The translations under genes were made by a program, and so were the position numbers. Below the pieces are notes generated by a model that saw only the letters and a program-made list of their open reading frames with translations, was not told the origin of the DNA and searched no databases. This document shows, piece by piece, positions 35,601 to 48,668 of a DNA stretch of 64,000 nt; position 1 is the stretch's first letter, and every line of letters begins with the position of its first letter. The stretch comes from Apostichopus japonicus (lineage: Eukaryota > Echinodermata > Holothuroidea > Aspidochirotida > Stichopodidae): assembly GCF_037975245.1 (NCBI RefSeq), contig NC_092569.1:18459501-18523500 (forward strand). The letters run 5' to 3'.

Positions 35601-38600
35601 CAACATTGTTAACGTTATGAAGTTTTAATATGATAGAAGTTAACATGAGACATTCTTTATAAATTAACATTCTTTGAAATTAACATTCATTGAAGTTACA
35701 TAGTACTTATTATACTCACATTAGTTATGTTAACAACATATGATATATTTGACGATACTTCCCAATTTGTATATTATATACGTTCATAATTGTTTGGAAA
35801 TTCTCCAAATGTTATGATATAGTTGTATCTTAAAGAAAAACAATATTATTTTCACTCGTCTTTGGTGGTTAGCTTGTGGTTGGGGTAAAGGGGAAGGAGA
35901 GGGGAGAAGGGAGAGCAGAAAAGGGTAAGAAAATGCTACAACGTTGTTCACGTTTTGAAGTTTTTAATATGATAGAAACACTTACTTAACGTTTGGTCTC
36001 CGTAGTCACTAATGCTCCTTTGACGTTCCGGCTAAAATAAGGTCAAAAATATTTATTAACAATGATCGTCCAATAAGGACAGGGTACAATTATATTGTAA
36101 AATATGTCAACGTTACATTTTTCTTATTTTCCATCGTCCTATGTTTAGGTTAGTCTAACTTTTTATTTTATTTTCTCATCTATAAATTGCAACATTTCAC
36201 ATAGCTGTTTGTTATTTTAGTACAAGTTAGAGGAGAGTTATTGACGCAGTCATGTATCTGTATTAGTAGATAGCCGCCGTTTATTGAATACAAAAAGAAA
36301 AACAATATAGATACGACAAAGTTTGGTTGAGTTGTAGAGGAGTATGACAATAAGTATGATAAGCAGTTTTAATTTTTACGTGAATTCAGGTGAATATTGA
36401 AGATTAAAAGTAATCCGATAAAGATGTCACCTCTCTCAGTACAAAACACAAACAATGAAAGTTAAGGTTTGAGTTTAGCATTGTCTTGAAAACATATTTT
36501 GTTTTGTTTTAATATCCCATATATTCAGAGTGTTTTTATGCCCATCAATTTGTTCTAGACAATGAACATTTACTATATGCCCATTTGGTATCACGTTCTT
36601 GATATGACTTTCATAGTTTAAAACATTTTTTTTTTTAAGAAGACCTATTGGTTAATAAAGATTTGGTTCTAATGTATAATAACGTTCGATAGAATTTTGT
36701 AGAAAACATAATTATATAAAAGAACCGTTAGAATCTTCATAATAACATATTTTTCTTGTAAATTGTTTAATTTAATTAATTCACATGAAACAAGGTCATA
36801 AAAATACTTTGCAAATTTCGCATCTGCATTATGTATTCGCGAATTTGGATTAAATTGAAATTGTTCTTTGTACTGGCAATGAAAAAATATATAACCTTTA
36901 CACACATTAAATGATCGGGATTATTAATAGAGCAAATTCTCTTTTGATATCATGCAGCTGTTTGGGATAAATCTGACAAAGATGAAAATTTGTGGCAACA
37001 ATGAACTAACAACGACATCAGCGATTAAATCAATTGACAATTCTTACAACAGCAACGTTTGGATGAGTAAAGTTAGTATATCTTTTGATTTTCTTTATTG
37101 CCATTGTTCATTTACATTAATTTAGTATACAACCTAAATAAATTATACTAGTTAAGTAGTTAATTAAGTCGACAGCGTATTTAATGTAACGGAATTAGAA
37201 CAATTTTCTTTAATCGACTATGCATCTTTAGAACTTACGAAACATTCTTTGAAAAGGTAGATTAAACATGTTTGCCAGCCACCGAGAACGCTTTTTGATA
37301 TTACAAAGAACAAAATGTACACAATACGCTAATCGATTGACGTTTATTGCAGCGGTTTGTTAACCTTTAGTTTTCATCGTTAACTTTAGAGAAGAAACTA
37401 CCTCTAAGAAAATGCTATCATTATTTCGTAATTCTACTAAGTATTTTGTAGAATTGTTAACTTAAACATTGTCCTTTACATTTTGAAAAATCTTGTCTGG
37501 GCATAGACGACAAAATAAAATTGACAGGCATTTATCAATTATCATGTAACTAAAGTAACTGTTCATGACCTTAAGGTTGACTTAATAATGAGATAACAAA
37601 ATGTATTGTCTTATAACTTAGAGTTGACTTGAAAACTTATTCTAAGTTCAAAATCAGGCATCCTGCCTAATGTCTTTTTCAATAAAATTGTTCACACAAT
37701 AATTAAAAAAAGAAAATGAACTACTTCGATACGTTATCATGATATTTCGACAAGTTTTCTAAGTTCAATAGTTGGCATCCTGAGCATTGACTATTTGCAA
37801 AAGACTACAACGGTACATTATCATGATTTTCTAATAAAGTAAATCAAGAAGAATTTGGGTGACAGAATATTAAACTGCGTTCCCAGAGACAGAAAGGACT
37901 ATTGTTTTAGAAAGATTGTGTGTTTTACCAAATAAGTGAAACTCAAAGAAAATGACTCTTTCATATCCACTGGGTGTTTATAAGATAAAGTTAAAGTTTT
38001 CAAGAAGGCATATGTTCGTCAAAGCTGAATATTCTCAGATATCTATTCAAAATCGCACCGCCTGAATCTTCGATATCTCCAAATGACGGACAGAAAAAGT
38101 ACTGTTGCTTTTTTTTTTGACTCGTTAGTAAATGTTAGCAAACCAAATCTGCGTTGTCAAGATTTCTCTTTTGTTGAATATTTTGTAACATTTTCATGAT
38201 GCGAAATAGCGGAATTTAAATATATGTACATCAACATATTAAAACAACGTGTGAGAAGTAGAGTCAAAAGTTGTTTCCTATAATTAGCAGGTGTCTACGG
38301 AAAAGTCTAGACTTTTCAAAGTAAATTCAATTTATGGGTCGGATCGGGATTTTCAAGATTCAAGAAATTTATTGATTAAAGCACTTAATCATAACTAATC
38401 TAAGTGTAAAACTTACAACGTAAGCATTTGGTAAGATAAAATGTTTGTTGTGTAAAAAATGTCGTTGAATAGTATTTATTAATTAACTCTCCCATTGCCA
38501 TCAATATAGACATTTAAACAAAAGAAAGGAAAAATAAAAATCTTAGGTTATATGAATAAAAATTTTTTATTTTATGTGGATAAGGGAAATTTAGTTACTA

Positions 38601-39572
38601 AATGATATATAGATCAACCTTAGATTTCAACTGAAGTAGCCGTAAAGTAGAAAGTCTCGGTTTAGCCGTGTAAATGTTAATTAATCAGTAAAGAAGTAGA
38701 AAAAAGGGTTGGGGTATTAACGGGTAAGATTATCGGTTGGAGCATTACAGACATACTTTAGTAAGACAAGTAGACAATATAGGTCATTGCTTTAACGTTC
38801 TAAACCTCTTCAATTCATTTTGCTGTGGTAGATTAGCCTATATAAAAGCAACGATTTTCTATTTATGGTATTTAAAGGTATATTATTTTAATATTGAATT
38901 TTTCTTTCTATTTCCTCCGTGTCTGTCAAAATATAACGTTTCTATAACAACGCCACAAAAAAGCGCAATAATTCAAGTATATTAAGTACAAACCGCGGCT
39001 AACTAAGATACTCCGCTTTTTTTCGTTTTTAACGACAATGTATTTTACTGTTCACAGTTTATCTATATTACGCAGATTAAATTTATATGAATTGATGATA
39101 TGTACTTCAATGGAAAGAATCCGTCTGATGGTTTCTTGAACAGAGTCATTATTATAGAAATTAAGGGAATAATGTAAAATATACCCTTTGGTAAATGTAT
39201 TCTATACTACTATTTATAGTAATAGAAGACTCAAACGCGAAACGATAAATTTACAACCAGTACGTGTGACTTAATCGAATTCGACTTCTTTATTACTGTT
39301 AGTTAGCATTTTTGAAGTAATATTTTTAACTCTTAGATAGATCAACTGAAAGTAAATCGCTAACAGAGAGTGTAACAAGGTTTAACATTGCAGATCGAAA
39401 ACAATCAATTGAGTACTTAAACATCGAAACGGTAACTTGACAGATGTTAAACTGAAAGATAAAAGTAAAGGAAAAAACTTACCTCTCCTTGAGAAGACAC
39501 GCTGCTGGAAATACAAATGATGAGAAACAGAGAGGTTAAACCCCCACGATGTCTTTTAAACAAGTACAACAT
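29678..39572 (-). CDS. Long chimeric fibrinogen-related protein, copy B
   Basis: Paralogue of genes A and C, 533 residues, from eight minus-strand exons: 39483-39572, 35986-36031, 34717-34886, 33883-34147, 33074-33288, 32513-32815, 31506-31773 and 29678-29922. Phases match copy A exactly and the frame is open throughout. The order is the same: signal peptide, N-terminal half of an FBG domain, TIL-like module, TILa/EGF-like module, complete FBG. Exons 1-5 and the start of exon 6 are near-identical to A and C. The rest of exon 6 and exons 7-8, plus their introns, are strongly diverged (for example a RRGILKCYC stretch in place of RQGLSRCYC, and DEDND in place of DRDND). The terminal exon has the longest tyrosine run of the three (YDYYYYYYC). 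The shared 3' flank of A and C is missing. The gene looks functional but is a recombinant. Confidence 0.86.
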
Positions 39573-41440
39573 GATAACAAGCTACCTCTTGCTGTTTAAA
39601 GTTGGAATGAATTTCGAATCCATACTACAACAATTCAGCTAGATACGAAATTATCCGGAATTGTACAGTGTTGCTAGGGAACCATGCTCATACTCATTTG
39701 TCTAGACATATTATTATCATATAAGTATTCCTGTAATGGGAATATAGTGTGACTCACGTGGTTTATGTTCATATTACATGGCACCATTACAGTACGGTAC
39801 AAGTTAATACCTTAAAAGGTATTGATATGATGCAAGACCATACGTCATATTTAATTTTCATTTCTTGGCATCGTTAAACTACACAAATAAAGCAATTGAA
39901 AAAAAAAACCTCAGAAGTGGCATAACAATTAAGCAATCTAATTTGTGGTGCATTAACTAATATTTATTATATTATAGACGAAGAACCGATGACCTAAAAT
40001 GCAGTAGGACGTATGTGGAATTTGAGGTCTGAAAGTGAGGGACAAACCTGCAGGAGGGGTACAGCGGGAGGCGGTGTGAGACCTTTTCGAATTTGATAAA
40101 TCACTGTTATAGGTTATATCCCAGTACTAGTTGTGTATTTGAAAACGCAATCATGCTATCTGCATAAAAGTGTTGCCAGATTTAGGTAGCAACATAAAAA
40201 GTAACAAATGGTCAATATTAACTGTGGAGCTGACTAATCAACAAGTGACCAAGACTAAGGGAGACAGATGTATAAGTCATCGATAGCAGCAGTTCTGGAG
40301 GGAGGCTCACTTGTGTGGAATGATGCATAGAACCATATGCCACAGTGACCGGGGGGGGTAAGAAGCTTCGAAATAGTGGGGGGCACAACATCAAAGGGGC
40401 ACTTTCTCATTCCATAACCACCACTCGTTATGCTTTAAACCAATACACACCGGCCACATTACTTAAATATATATGATGTGTTAGTATACTATCAATACTA
40501 TTATGGTGCACGTGAATAATTCAAATAAAATATTAAAATTGACAAAGGCTTAATATATCCAAAAGACAGTGCTTCATCAAAGGGGAACATTTATTTGCCA
40601 GTAGGGCACATTTTACATTTTGGGAAAATATGGGCGTGCCCCCAGTGCCCCCGGCACATACCCCCTACCACAGTCACATTGGTACTAGTAGTAGTATACT
40701 AGTACCAGTGCGTTTCGGATCGAAATGATAATCGTCACAATGGATCAATCTTTATTATAGCCTGTGTCGTGACATATAAAGCAGTATAAACGTATCGCAG
40801 AGTTGTCAGTGTTGCTGTGGCATACCAATCGAATCTGATAAAAACAAAGCACAAGGTATGGGGAAATTGGGGGAGGATGGGCAATTTCCACCTTGCCGCC
40901 TGTAATCCCTCCACTGCAATATGATGAGGTAATCAACTAACGAAAGGAAATTATCATCTTTTTCTTGAATTCAATAAATCTTTTTCGTTGATTCGACATC
41001 CATACTTGTTTATTATTGTAAATATGTCATATTTCAACTAAAATAAATCATTTTAGTGATCCTAATTCCCCCATCGAAAACTCAATATTTTATTTTATTT
41101 TAAACAGGCACACCTGTTATTGTACAGTCTTGTTAGTACTACGGTAATTATTTGTAGTTGCCAATACTATAAAACTTTGCAATTTTGCCACACATAACTT
41201 ATTAAAGCCTTAATTTTTGCACTGCATGGCTTTTTCACTGTGGGTTTCCTGTTTTTTCTCTTTTGATGTGTTTTATTGCCAACTCGGTCACGCCGCTAAG
41301 AAGAGTCTGAGGGAAATTCAATAGTTTTCTTTAAGTGTTATGTGTTACACGCACAGGATAAAGCGTATTTCCTCGTTCCTTAGATTACCTAGGTAAGTGT
41401 TTTATAAGGTGCCAGGTAAAGAAAAAACACCGACATAGTT
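32690..41440. repeat. Segmental duplication, unit 2 copy (truncated on the left)
   Basis: Near-identical to unit 1 from within exon 6 of the long gene to the (TA)n tract at 41459. To the left of about 32690 the similarity to units 1 and 3 falls to exon-level resemblance only. Confidence 0.8.
35325..35980. repeat. Intronic direct repeat pair, gene B intron 2
   Basis: Same paired arrangement as in gene A, with small deletions between the two copies. Confidence 0.7.
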
Positions 41441-41455
41441 AACCATGTGCAGAAA

Positions 41456-41458
<3 letters not shown>

Positions 41459-41545
<87 letters not shown>

Positions 41546-41558
41546 TATAAATATATAA

Positions 41559-41597
<39 letters not shown>

Positions 41598-41660
41598 TAA
41601 ATATATAAATATATATTCATATATATATATAAATATATAAATATAAATATATTAATATAA

Positions 41661-41695
<35 letters not shown>

Positions 41696-41701
41696 CATAT
41701 A
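41459..41701. repeat. Long (TA)n tract, about 240 bp
   Basis: TA dinucleotides with regular AAATA interruptions in the middle. It marks the right end of the unit 2 duplication, as the 13549 tract does in unit 1. Confidence 0.9.
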
Positions 41702-42013
41702 TTGTGTATTCCATGTACGTTTGAAATTTTCCATAACAGTTGCATATAAACACAAATAAGTTCATCGGCAAAGATAACAGAGGGGTTGCACCCCCTCTCT
41801 GTACAAACGACGAAGAAAGTTATCAACAATGAGGGGACAAAAAGGTAGCACCACGTTTTGAGTATTCTTAATTGAAACTTTGGAGCGCTTTCATATACTT
41901 AAAAGCTGGAAATTGGTCATTGAATCCATAGATACAAAGAAAACTGATGTTATTGACGATTAAATATAGTCATAGATTGGTATTTTCCAAATTAATAAGG
42001 GAAAATTGTGGTA

Positions 42014-42300
42014 TATTTTTTTAAAGGTTTCCAAGAATAACAGACTCGGTATATAGTGAGGGACAACGTAATCGGAAGCTATCCACCCATATACTCCTGT
42101 TAACATGATAATTTATCTTTATCGCAATCTTCCATCAATCCAATGTATTTTAAGGATACTTTTGATTATTTTTCATTGAGGTACTTAAACTTTGACATTG
42201 TACCGTTAGATTTAACCAAACTTGGTTGCGTACAAAACCATGTTGGGATAACTTGAGCGATGATTTTGGCTTGGGAATTAAAACTGCATAATCTCAAAAC
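42014..42300 (+). pseudogene. Decayed second copy of an FBG WLGNEK-type exon before P3
   Basis: AAAGGTTTCCAAGAATAACA at 42013-42032 recalls the start of FBG exon 4, and TTGGGATAACTTGAGCGATG followed by a TTTTGGCTTGGGAATTAAAA stretch at 42243-42282 resembles the WLGNEK segment of P3 nearby. There are many stops and indels. Confidence 0.35.
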
Positions 42301-42328
42301 TATCCTATTTTGATTTTCTCCTATCCAG

Positions 42329-43305
42329 GTTTTTCAACGTCACAGTGGCACTACCAGTTTTCATCAAAATTGGGATGCGTACAAAAAAAGGATTTGATGA
42401 TCTGAACGATGATTGTTGGCTTGGAAATGAGAAACTCTATATTCTTACAAACCAAACAGGTTACACGTTGCGCTTCGACGTTATCACGTCAGGTGGAGAT
42501 CAGAAATATGCTTCATATACCGAGTTTCAGATTGAGTCTGAGAGTAATAAATACAGACTGAATAAACTAGGCAGCCATGGTGGAACAACAGGTTTGTATA
42601 CGTTTTAATTTGAAGTTATAATTTTAGGGGGAAAAAAAGCCGAATTACATGATATTTACTTCTCTCAAGAATTAAATAATAGAACATTGAGAATACCCCA
42701 GACTTGCAGTGGTATCGTCCATGGCTTTGTGTCCCGTCTCAGTTCCAGATATAGTTGAAAATACGTTTATGTATGCCACTAGTCAGATCGGTGGGTGATA
42801 CTTTAAGATGACATATTTTCAAAATTAATATGCTTGATTAATTATATGAACTGTCACTTACTATTCACTTGACAGTTTTGTTTACCTTACAATTCAGATA
42901 TTGTGCTCCGGGAAGCGGATTTATTTTATAGCACATTACAATAAAGGTGCGATGCCTTTTATTAAGTGTTCACGTGTTTTTTTCTTAAAGGTTCGCGTAT
43001 ATATGACAACTGGGGCAAAGCTTTCAGCACCTATGATCGAGAAAACGTAGACTGTATGTGATGCTTTTAACTGCGCGAACCGTCACATAAGTGGTTGGTG
43101 GCACTCGGATCATTGGTGCGCAACTTGTGATAATAATAATGGTTATTGTGACCAATTTCATGTCAGCGGAAGCTGTCACTCCGTTTGTACCAGTGACAAC
43201 CTTAATGGAGACTACAACGGTGTCGGTGGAGAAAATGTATTTTCCAACCACAATGCTTACTGTAGCTTAAATTTCACTGAGATGAAAATTCGGCCATCCT
43301 TGTGA
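42329..43305 (+). pseudogene. Broken short fibrinogen-related gene P3 (two FBG exons, both frameshifted)
   Basis: Two exons of the short FREP type remain: 42329-42591 after CTATCCAG and 42991-43305 after TTCTTAAAG. The first begins VFQRHSGTTSFHQNWDAYKK, but a seven-A run near 42386 moves the frame, and the rest (GFDDLND, WLGNEKLYILTN, YASYTEF) reads in another frame. Its donor is GTTTGT, a poor match to GTAAGT. The second begins with a DRENVD calcium loop, then an apparent 4-bp insertion near 43053 shifts the frame before NCANRHISGWWH, a Cys-rich loop, NLNGDYN and FTEMKIRP. No signal exon, linker exon or DCHE exon is seen upstream. In position it is the partner of gene B. The two separate lesions make a single sequencing error an unlikely explanation. 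Confidence 0.85.
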
Positions 43306-43545
43306 ACATAATGAATTTCATATTTAGACAGTTTTACAATCTAATTTACTGCTTTAATCAAACTACCAAAAGAAAATTGTTGTAATTGTATGTGTTGTTG
43401 TGCTGCTTGTTGTTCTGCTTCTGAAAGCCACAACAGTAAAATAACACCAGAAAGAACAAAAACGCAAAAATATGTTGGAATGTTTAATGTGCGTGTATTG
43501 ACACAGCGTCTGAACGACAGAATGTTAGCTCGAGGTGGAATCATA

Positions 43546-43571
43546 TGTATATATATATATATATATATATG
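43546..43571. repeat. Short (TA)n tract
   Basis: About 13 TA units downstream of P3. Confidence 0.85.
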
Positions 43572-45414
43572 AAATGTAGCTTGGTATGAATATTGAAATA
43601 TTGAATTAAAACCGTTGCTGCCAATGTTTTATCATACATATTTCCCGTTGTTGTATTTAAAGATATTTATCATTCATGACTTATTCAAATACTGTGACAT
43701 TCACGCCTACTTCGAACATGCGAGATATGAACCGTTTAGTATCGCATAAAAAGATTTCTTCCTGCACGTTAAATTAATATTTTGTGTCTTATTTGGGTAA
43801 ATTTTATGCTGTTTGTTCTCAGTACATATTTTTTTCTTCTGTTCTTGATGAAGTTTTAATACATTACGTTTTCACACATATTACGGAATATTACATTTAA
43901 CGGTAGATTTGATAAGACGATACAGCGACCAGTACAAGGTGATATGCAGTTATAAACAGTTTGTTAAAATCCTTAATTTTATTACATTATCAAATCTAGT
44001 GAACTGTTGATATTGATACTCTAATATTTGAACTGCTTGCGTTATTTCTTACACCAAAATAAATGTAATTATGATTGTTTTTTTTAATTTACTAGATTAG
44101 TTGCTTGAATACTTTTATTGAGGTATTTTATTGCTGACAAAACTTGGGTATATACTTTCAAAAAAGTTTAGGTGTTTTTTTTTTTGATTTTTTTTCGGTG
44201 GCTAAGAATGTAATTGAGGAGTAATGAGCTGGATAATCTGATGCCTTCTCTGCCTTACATTAAGTAACGAAAAGACTCGCTAATATTTCTATTGATTCAC
44301 ACATCAGTCTCGCATATCAGCATCCTTTTAAGCTCCGTTCATTGTACTAATCGATCAATTTGATTGTATTTTTACATGCAAATCACGATAACAACAGCAT
44401 CATGTATAGACTTTAGACATGTTTTATCATATCTCAGGTTTTTTCAACAGTTGGAGAACCAACTATGTTGTAGCTGTTATTATAGTCACAGTATCCCTTT
44501 AAACCAATGCATTATGCGATGAGCAAACACATTTCGTTGGGACGTCATCACTAGTTGCATTAATGAGGTTAAAGCTAGATATGTTTAATATTATGCAATG
44601 ATCACATCATGTGAAATATAAATGGAAAATAGCTGTTTGAAATCAGAAGATTGAAACGGGATCATTTCTACTGGTTATTCGGATTGTAAATGTTTAAAGT
44701 TATATCCGATATTATTTCCTTTTATTTCCCTCTATTTTTCTCCTTTGTTCTATTTTGGTTGCTTGCATTTGCATTTTGGTGCCAAAAAACGTCCCAGAAA
44801 AAATTAAGTGAACACATAACTATACCAACGAAACTAATTATCGTGAAAACGTTATGTGATTTTTTGCAGATATTAAGTTGTCTTTCTAGGAACGACAATA
44901 CATGTTCATCGTCACTCACAGGTGCAGTTCAAAGTCGGTTATTATTTTCAATGCAGTCTGCATTTTCATTTCTGTCTTTTTGTAGCTACATGTGTATCAA
45001 AATTTAAATATCTATTTTACGCAGTCCATTTTGTTATGGATGAAAGTTTGTTACAGAATATTCCAATGGTAGAGAATTTGAGACTATATATCCTAACAAA
45101 AACAGTTCTATTTTTCAAATGTTAAATTTATAACGCATTGCTTTGTTTACAAGTGACTTGTATTTTACGGATCTTCTATGCAAGTGTTATAAAAGGCTTT
45201 GCTTTTTGATTTAGACATTGCTGTTAATTGGATTTGTTTCTAATGTGATGTGATCACAGTGTTTGTTTAACTGGTAGCCAGAGTTGAGAATGTCATTAAA
45301 TTGCAAATATTCCACTTTGTATATTTTTATCTGACAATATAGACAGAATTCAACGTTAATTTATTGTTTATATATAAAAAGTGTTCCAAGTATTACATTA
45401 CAATATAGTCCGTT

Positions 45415-45700
45415 TATTAACACAAGTCCCTCGTAGTTCTATCAATCTTTAGCTTATGTAAATACAAAACCTTTCTGTGTCTTGTTTCTTTACTGATAGT
45501 TTATTGCTATCTGGATTCCTCTGACCAGCGTGGTTTCTCAAAGTCATGGAACGTATGCAATATTTGAGGATTGTGAATCATTACATTAGGGTAGACTTTA
45601 AGTACTCAATTATTTGCACAAGGGAATCACTGTTGAATGAGTTATTTACAGCATAAGTGAAGACGTTTTCTGAAAGAAAGCTTGCCTTGGTGTATTTTGT
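45415..45700. repeat. Diverged duplicate of 29340-29640
   Basis: Partner of the block beside gene B. Here it is followed by about 3 kb of extra DNA before gene C, while at gene B the terminal exon follows at once. Confidence 0.7.
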
Positions 45701-48668
45701 ACGTCTTTTGCATTACACTTTCATACTTGAAAGTACAAAATTTGGTTATCATCGTTATGATATGTTCTAGTGAAAGATTTCTAATAAATTACTGCGACAG
45801 GTGAAAATACCGTTTATAAAATCTAAGTCATTTCAGGGATATAGCTCTTTCCTTGTTAAATGGAAAGTTTTCATAGAAGAACTAGAACCCGAAGTATAAT
45901 GTAATTTAGATTATGATAGTTTGTCCATTCATTACGCAAATATATTCATCTAGTAAGCAATCACTGGTACTATCCACCAATATTAGCGTCGTGAGTTGTA
46001 GCCTTGGTAATGTAATGTAAATGTAGAGTAATTTGTTTTCATCCAAGGAACATTAATCTTTTATTGTATTGCTTCTTTGAACGCTCGAAATGATGTTACG
46101 TCTTTAAACATGTAGCTGCAAGGCACGCCATTTCCGTAGATATATAGGCGTACGTTTCATTGACTTGTAGGCGAATTATTTAACCGACAATACTCATTGC
46201 CCTAAACTGGTGTCATAGAACAGCCATTTTCGCAAATTCCAAGTTACATCTATATTTCAAATAAACCGTGTGTCGTTATGCTAAAGAAGACGTTTAAGAC
46301 ATATATTTAATTTCTTGTGGTGACAAGTGTTATGTTGAAAATTAGAGTAAGTAATAACATTTCTGAATATCAAACTACATGCTATAGGAAATTATTTGTA
46401 AAGTCCGATACATTGTAGAGAGTCTAGTAGCATCGTAACATAATAGAACAAGTACTCATATTTCCACATGTGCAAGACACATGATTGAAATAGAGAAAAG
46501 AATTAAAGAAAGTAGATAATAAATTTAGTTACAGAAACCATCCAAAAATTTGGTAGTATGACCTCATATGGCCATGGGCGTCAATCAAGGGAGGGGGGGG
46601 GGACCGGGTACATGCCCCCCACAGTTCGATCGGTGGAGGACACACTATCAAATGTCCCCCACACATTTGGTAAAAGATAAAGTTTGACAATACATGCGCA
46701 TGTGTGGGGTCCTGAAAATATAATTCAAGTGGTTTGTCTTGTCATCCTAGTTTCAAATTTCATAGAAATGTATTCTCGTAGACCAAGCAAAACATTTAAA
46801 CTGACACAGTCCCATTGGAAGTGTGTCACGGGTGGCAATACAAAGCATTGGTGGTTTAGCATGCTATTGTATGACGACTATTGGCCAAATTTGCGCTAAG
46901 CTCACTATACGAACTCGGATCTGGACTGTGCCTTATTAGTTAGTTATATAAATTAATAATAATAGCGTATGAGGAAGTGCACCATTTTGTGGTATGAATG
47001 CCAGGACGGCAAGTCGGGAAACTCACATGCAGTCGCGGCGGATAGCTTCCTTCTTCTATATATCCGGGACATTTTGGGACATCGTTCCTATAGGCTTATA
47101 TGAGGCCCTGGGGTCATTTCCTTGACCGACTTGGTGCAATATAATGTTCCCTTTTCGAAGTAAATTTATTCACAGATTGTTAGTTGTCATTGGCTTGAAC
47201 AATTGAGGGGTATTCTATTCTGAAACATAGGGGAAATGGGGCTGCGATCTCGTAGGTATTGATATCTGAAATTTTCTTGGGACGCTGCGCGCCAACCGAT
47301 GGTGGCGCTTCGCTTAGATAGTACTTACGGCCGGACTACTTCAATCAATTACGCCCCTCCCACGTTTCAAATCAGATTGACGCTCCCGCATATGGCACAT
47401 CGTCGTATACCCACCATATAAGAGATACATGAGCCATTACACAATATTGAACCTTTGAGGTTCATTGAACACTTCTCTAACGTTAGTTACTACGATGTTA
47501 GTCCAATAGTCTAATATCCTACAAGTAACAAATATTGAAGGGGTGAGTTGTGGAATGATTTTAGCCGTTTTGTCGTGTGTATTATAGCCAAAAGATTCAT
47601 GTTTTAATATGCCATTTGTCATTTGACCTCGACAATGTGTTCCTATGTGTTCCTTTATGTGGTTAATCACAATGTTTCAGCAGCTCACGTACATGTAGCA
47701 AAGCCATCGGGTAAAGTATTCATTGCATTTTATCACAATTTGTAATTTGACGTTATTCCCATCAAAATTTGAAGTCCGTCTGGCTTACAGTTTAAAAGAG
47801 TTAAAAATAAGGTTTTTGGACAAAATGTGGCCAAGTGTGACCGCTGATCCAATCGACAACGTGATCTTTATAGTTTAAATTATATTTGACTTTGGCAGTC
47901 TAGTATCTTATATGGGCAAAATGGTTTTTCATCACGAATTAATTTTATGTAAGGTACCCCACCTACAAACACTAATGCACAGCTCTCAAAAGCAATCCTG
48001 CCTACCAAGGAAGAACTTGTAATAGTTAGGAACATAGTGGTAACTTACACGATCTCGAGTGAAAACATAAATATGACTTATCAGTTTCGGTCTGCATTTT
48101 ATTCGGAACACCGTTACAGAGGGACGTGTCTTAATTTATCATCTTTACAAAGTGACTAAAAGAAACAGAATTCACAAAAAGCGTTGTTGTAACTATATGT
48201 AATGGTGATTGAACTTCTCATACGTTGATATGAATCAGTTGAATTACATTAGATGTTAGACATGTGACAATATACTCCGAACTATCAAAAGGAAAAAGAA
48301 GATACTAATTCAAAGTTTGTAAATCCTTGTAAATGTCGTCATGTACATTTCCATAGATAAGGTAGAGTAATTTGACATGGCTTTAACTCAATCACGTCAG
48401 TTATCCGGGTTTTTTTTCTTTTCTTGGTCCTTCACTCTTTCATTGTTCTGTTACAGTTAACCTCACTGTCAAATGTATTCAGATAGTTTGTTGTTATCTC
48501 ATTCCATGTTGTCTTTTAGGAAAATTGTCTTGCATAGAAATTTCGAGTGCTCACAATAAGGGAGACGTTTTCAGATTTTGGTAACACTTTTTTGTTAAAT
48601 TATCTTTCACAGTAAAAATGTAGACACAATATTCACTTTGCTGATAACTTTATTCCTGAATCACGTCA

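Larger units (their letters stand above)
39573..42328. other. Divergent intergenic region between gene B and P3
   Basis: Counterpart of 11710-13545, ending in the long TA tract, then about 0.6 kb with a decayed FBG exon. The signal, linker and DCHE exons expected for P3 are absent. Confidence 0.55.
43306..48668. other. Region between the tails of P3 and gene C
   Basis: No supported gene. Contains a TA tract, the block shared with 29340, a GC-run repeat remnant at 46560-46680, and the gene C 3' flank matching 1-1950. Confidence 0.5.

Noticed and set aside
41402-41829. Open frames rich in Tyr and Ile across the TA tract
   Set aside because: By-product of TA dinucleotides; similar false frames occur at 13370, 17060 and 19308.
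44690-45007. 105-codon hydrophobic open frame downstream of P3
   Set aside because: T-rich DNA gives hydrophobic residues by composition; no signal-exon donor, homologue or partner exon seen.
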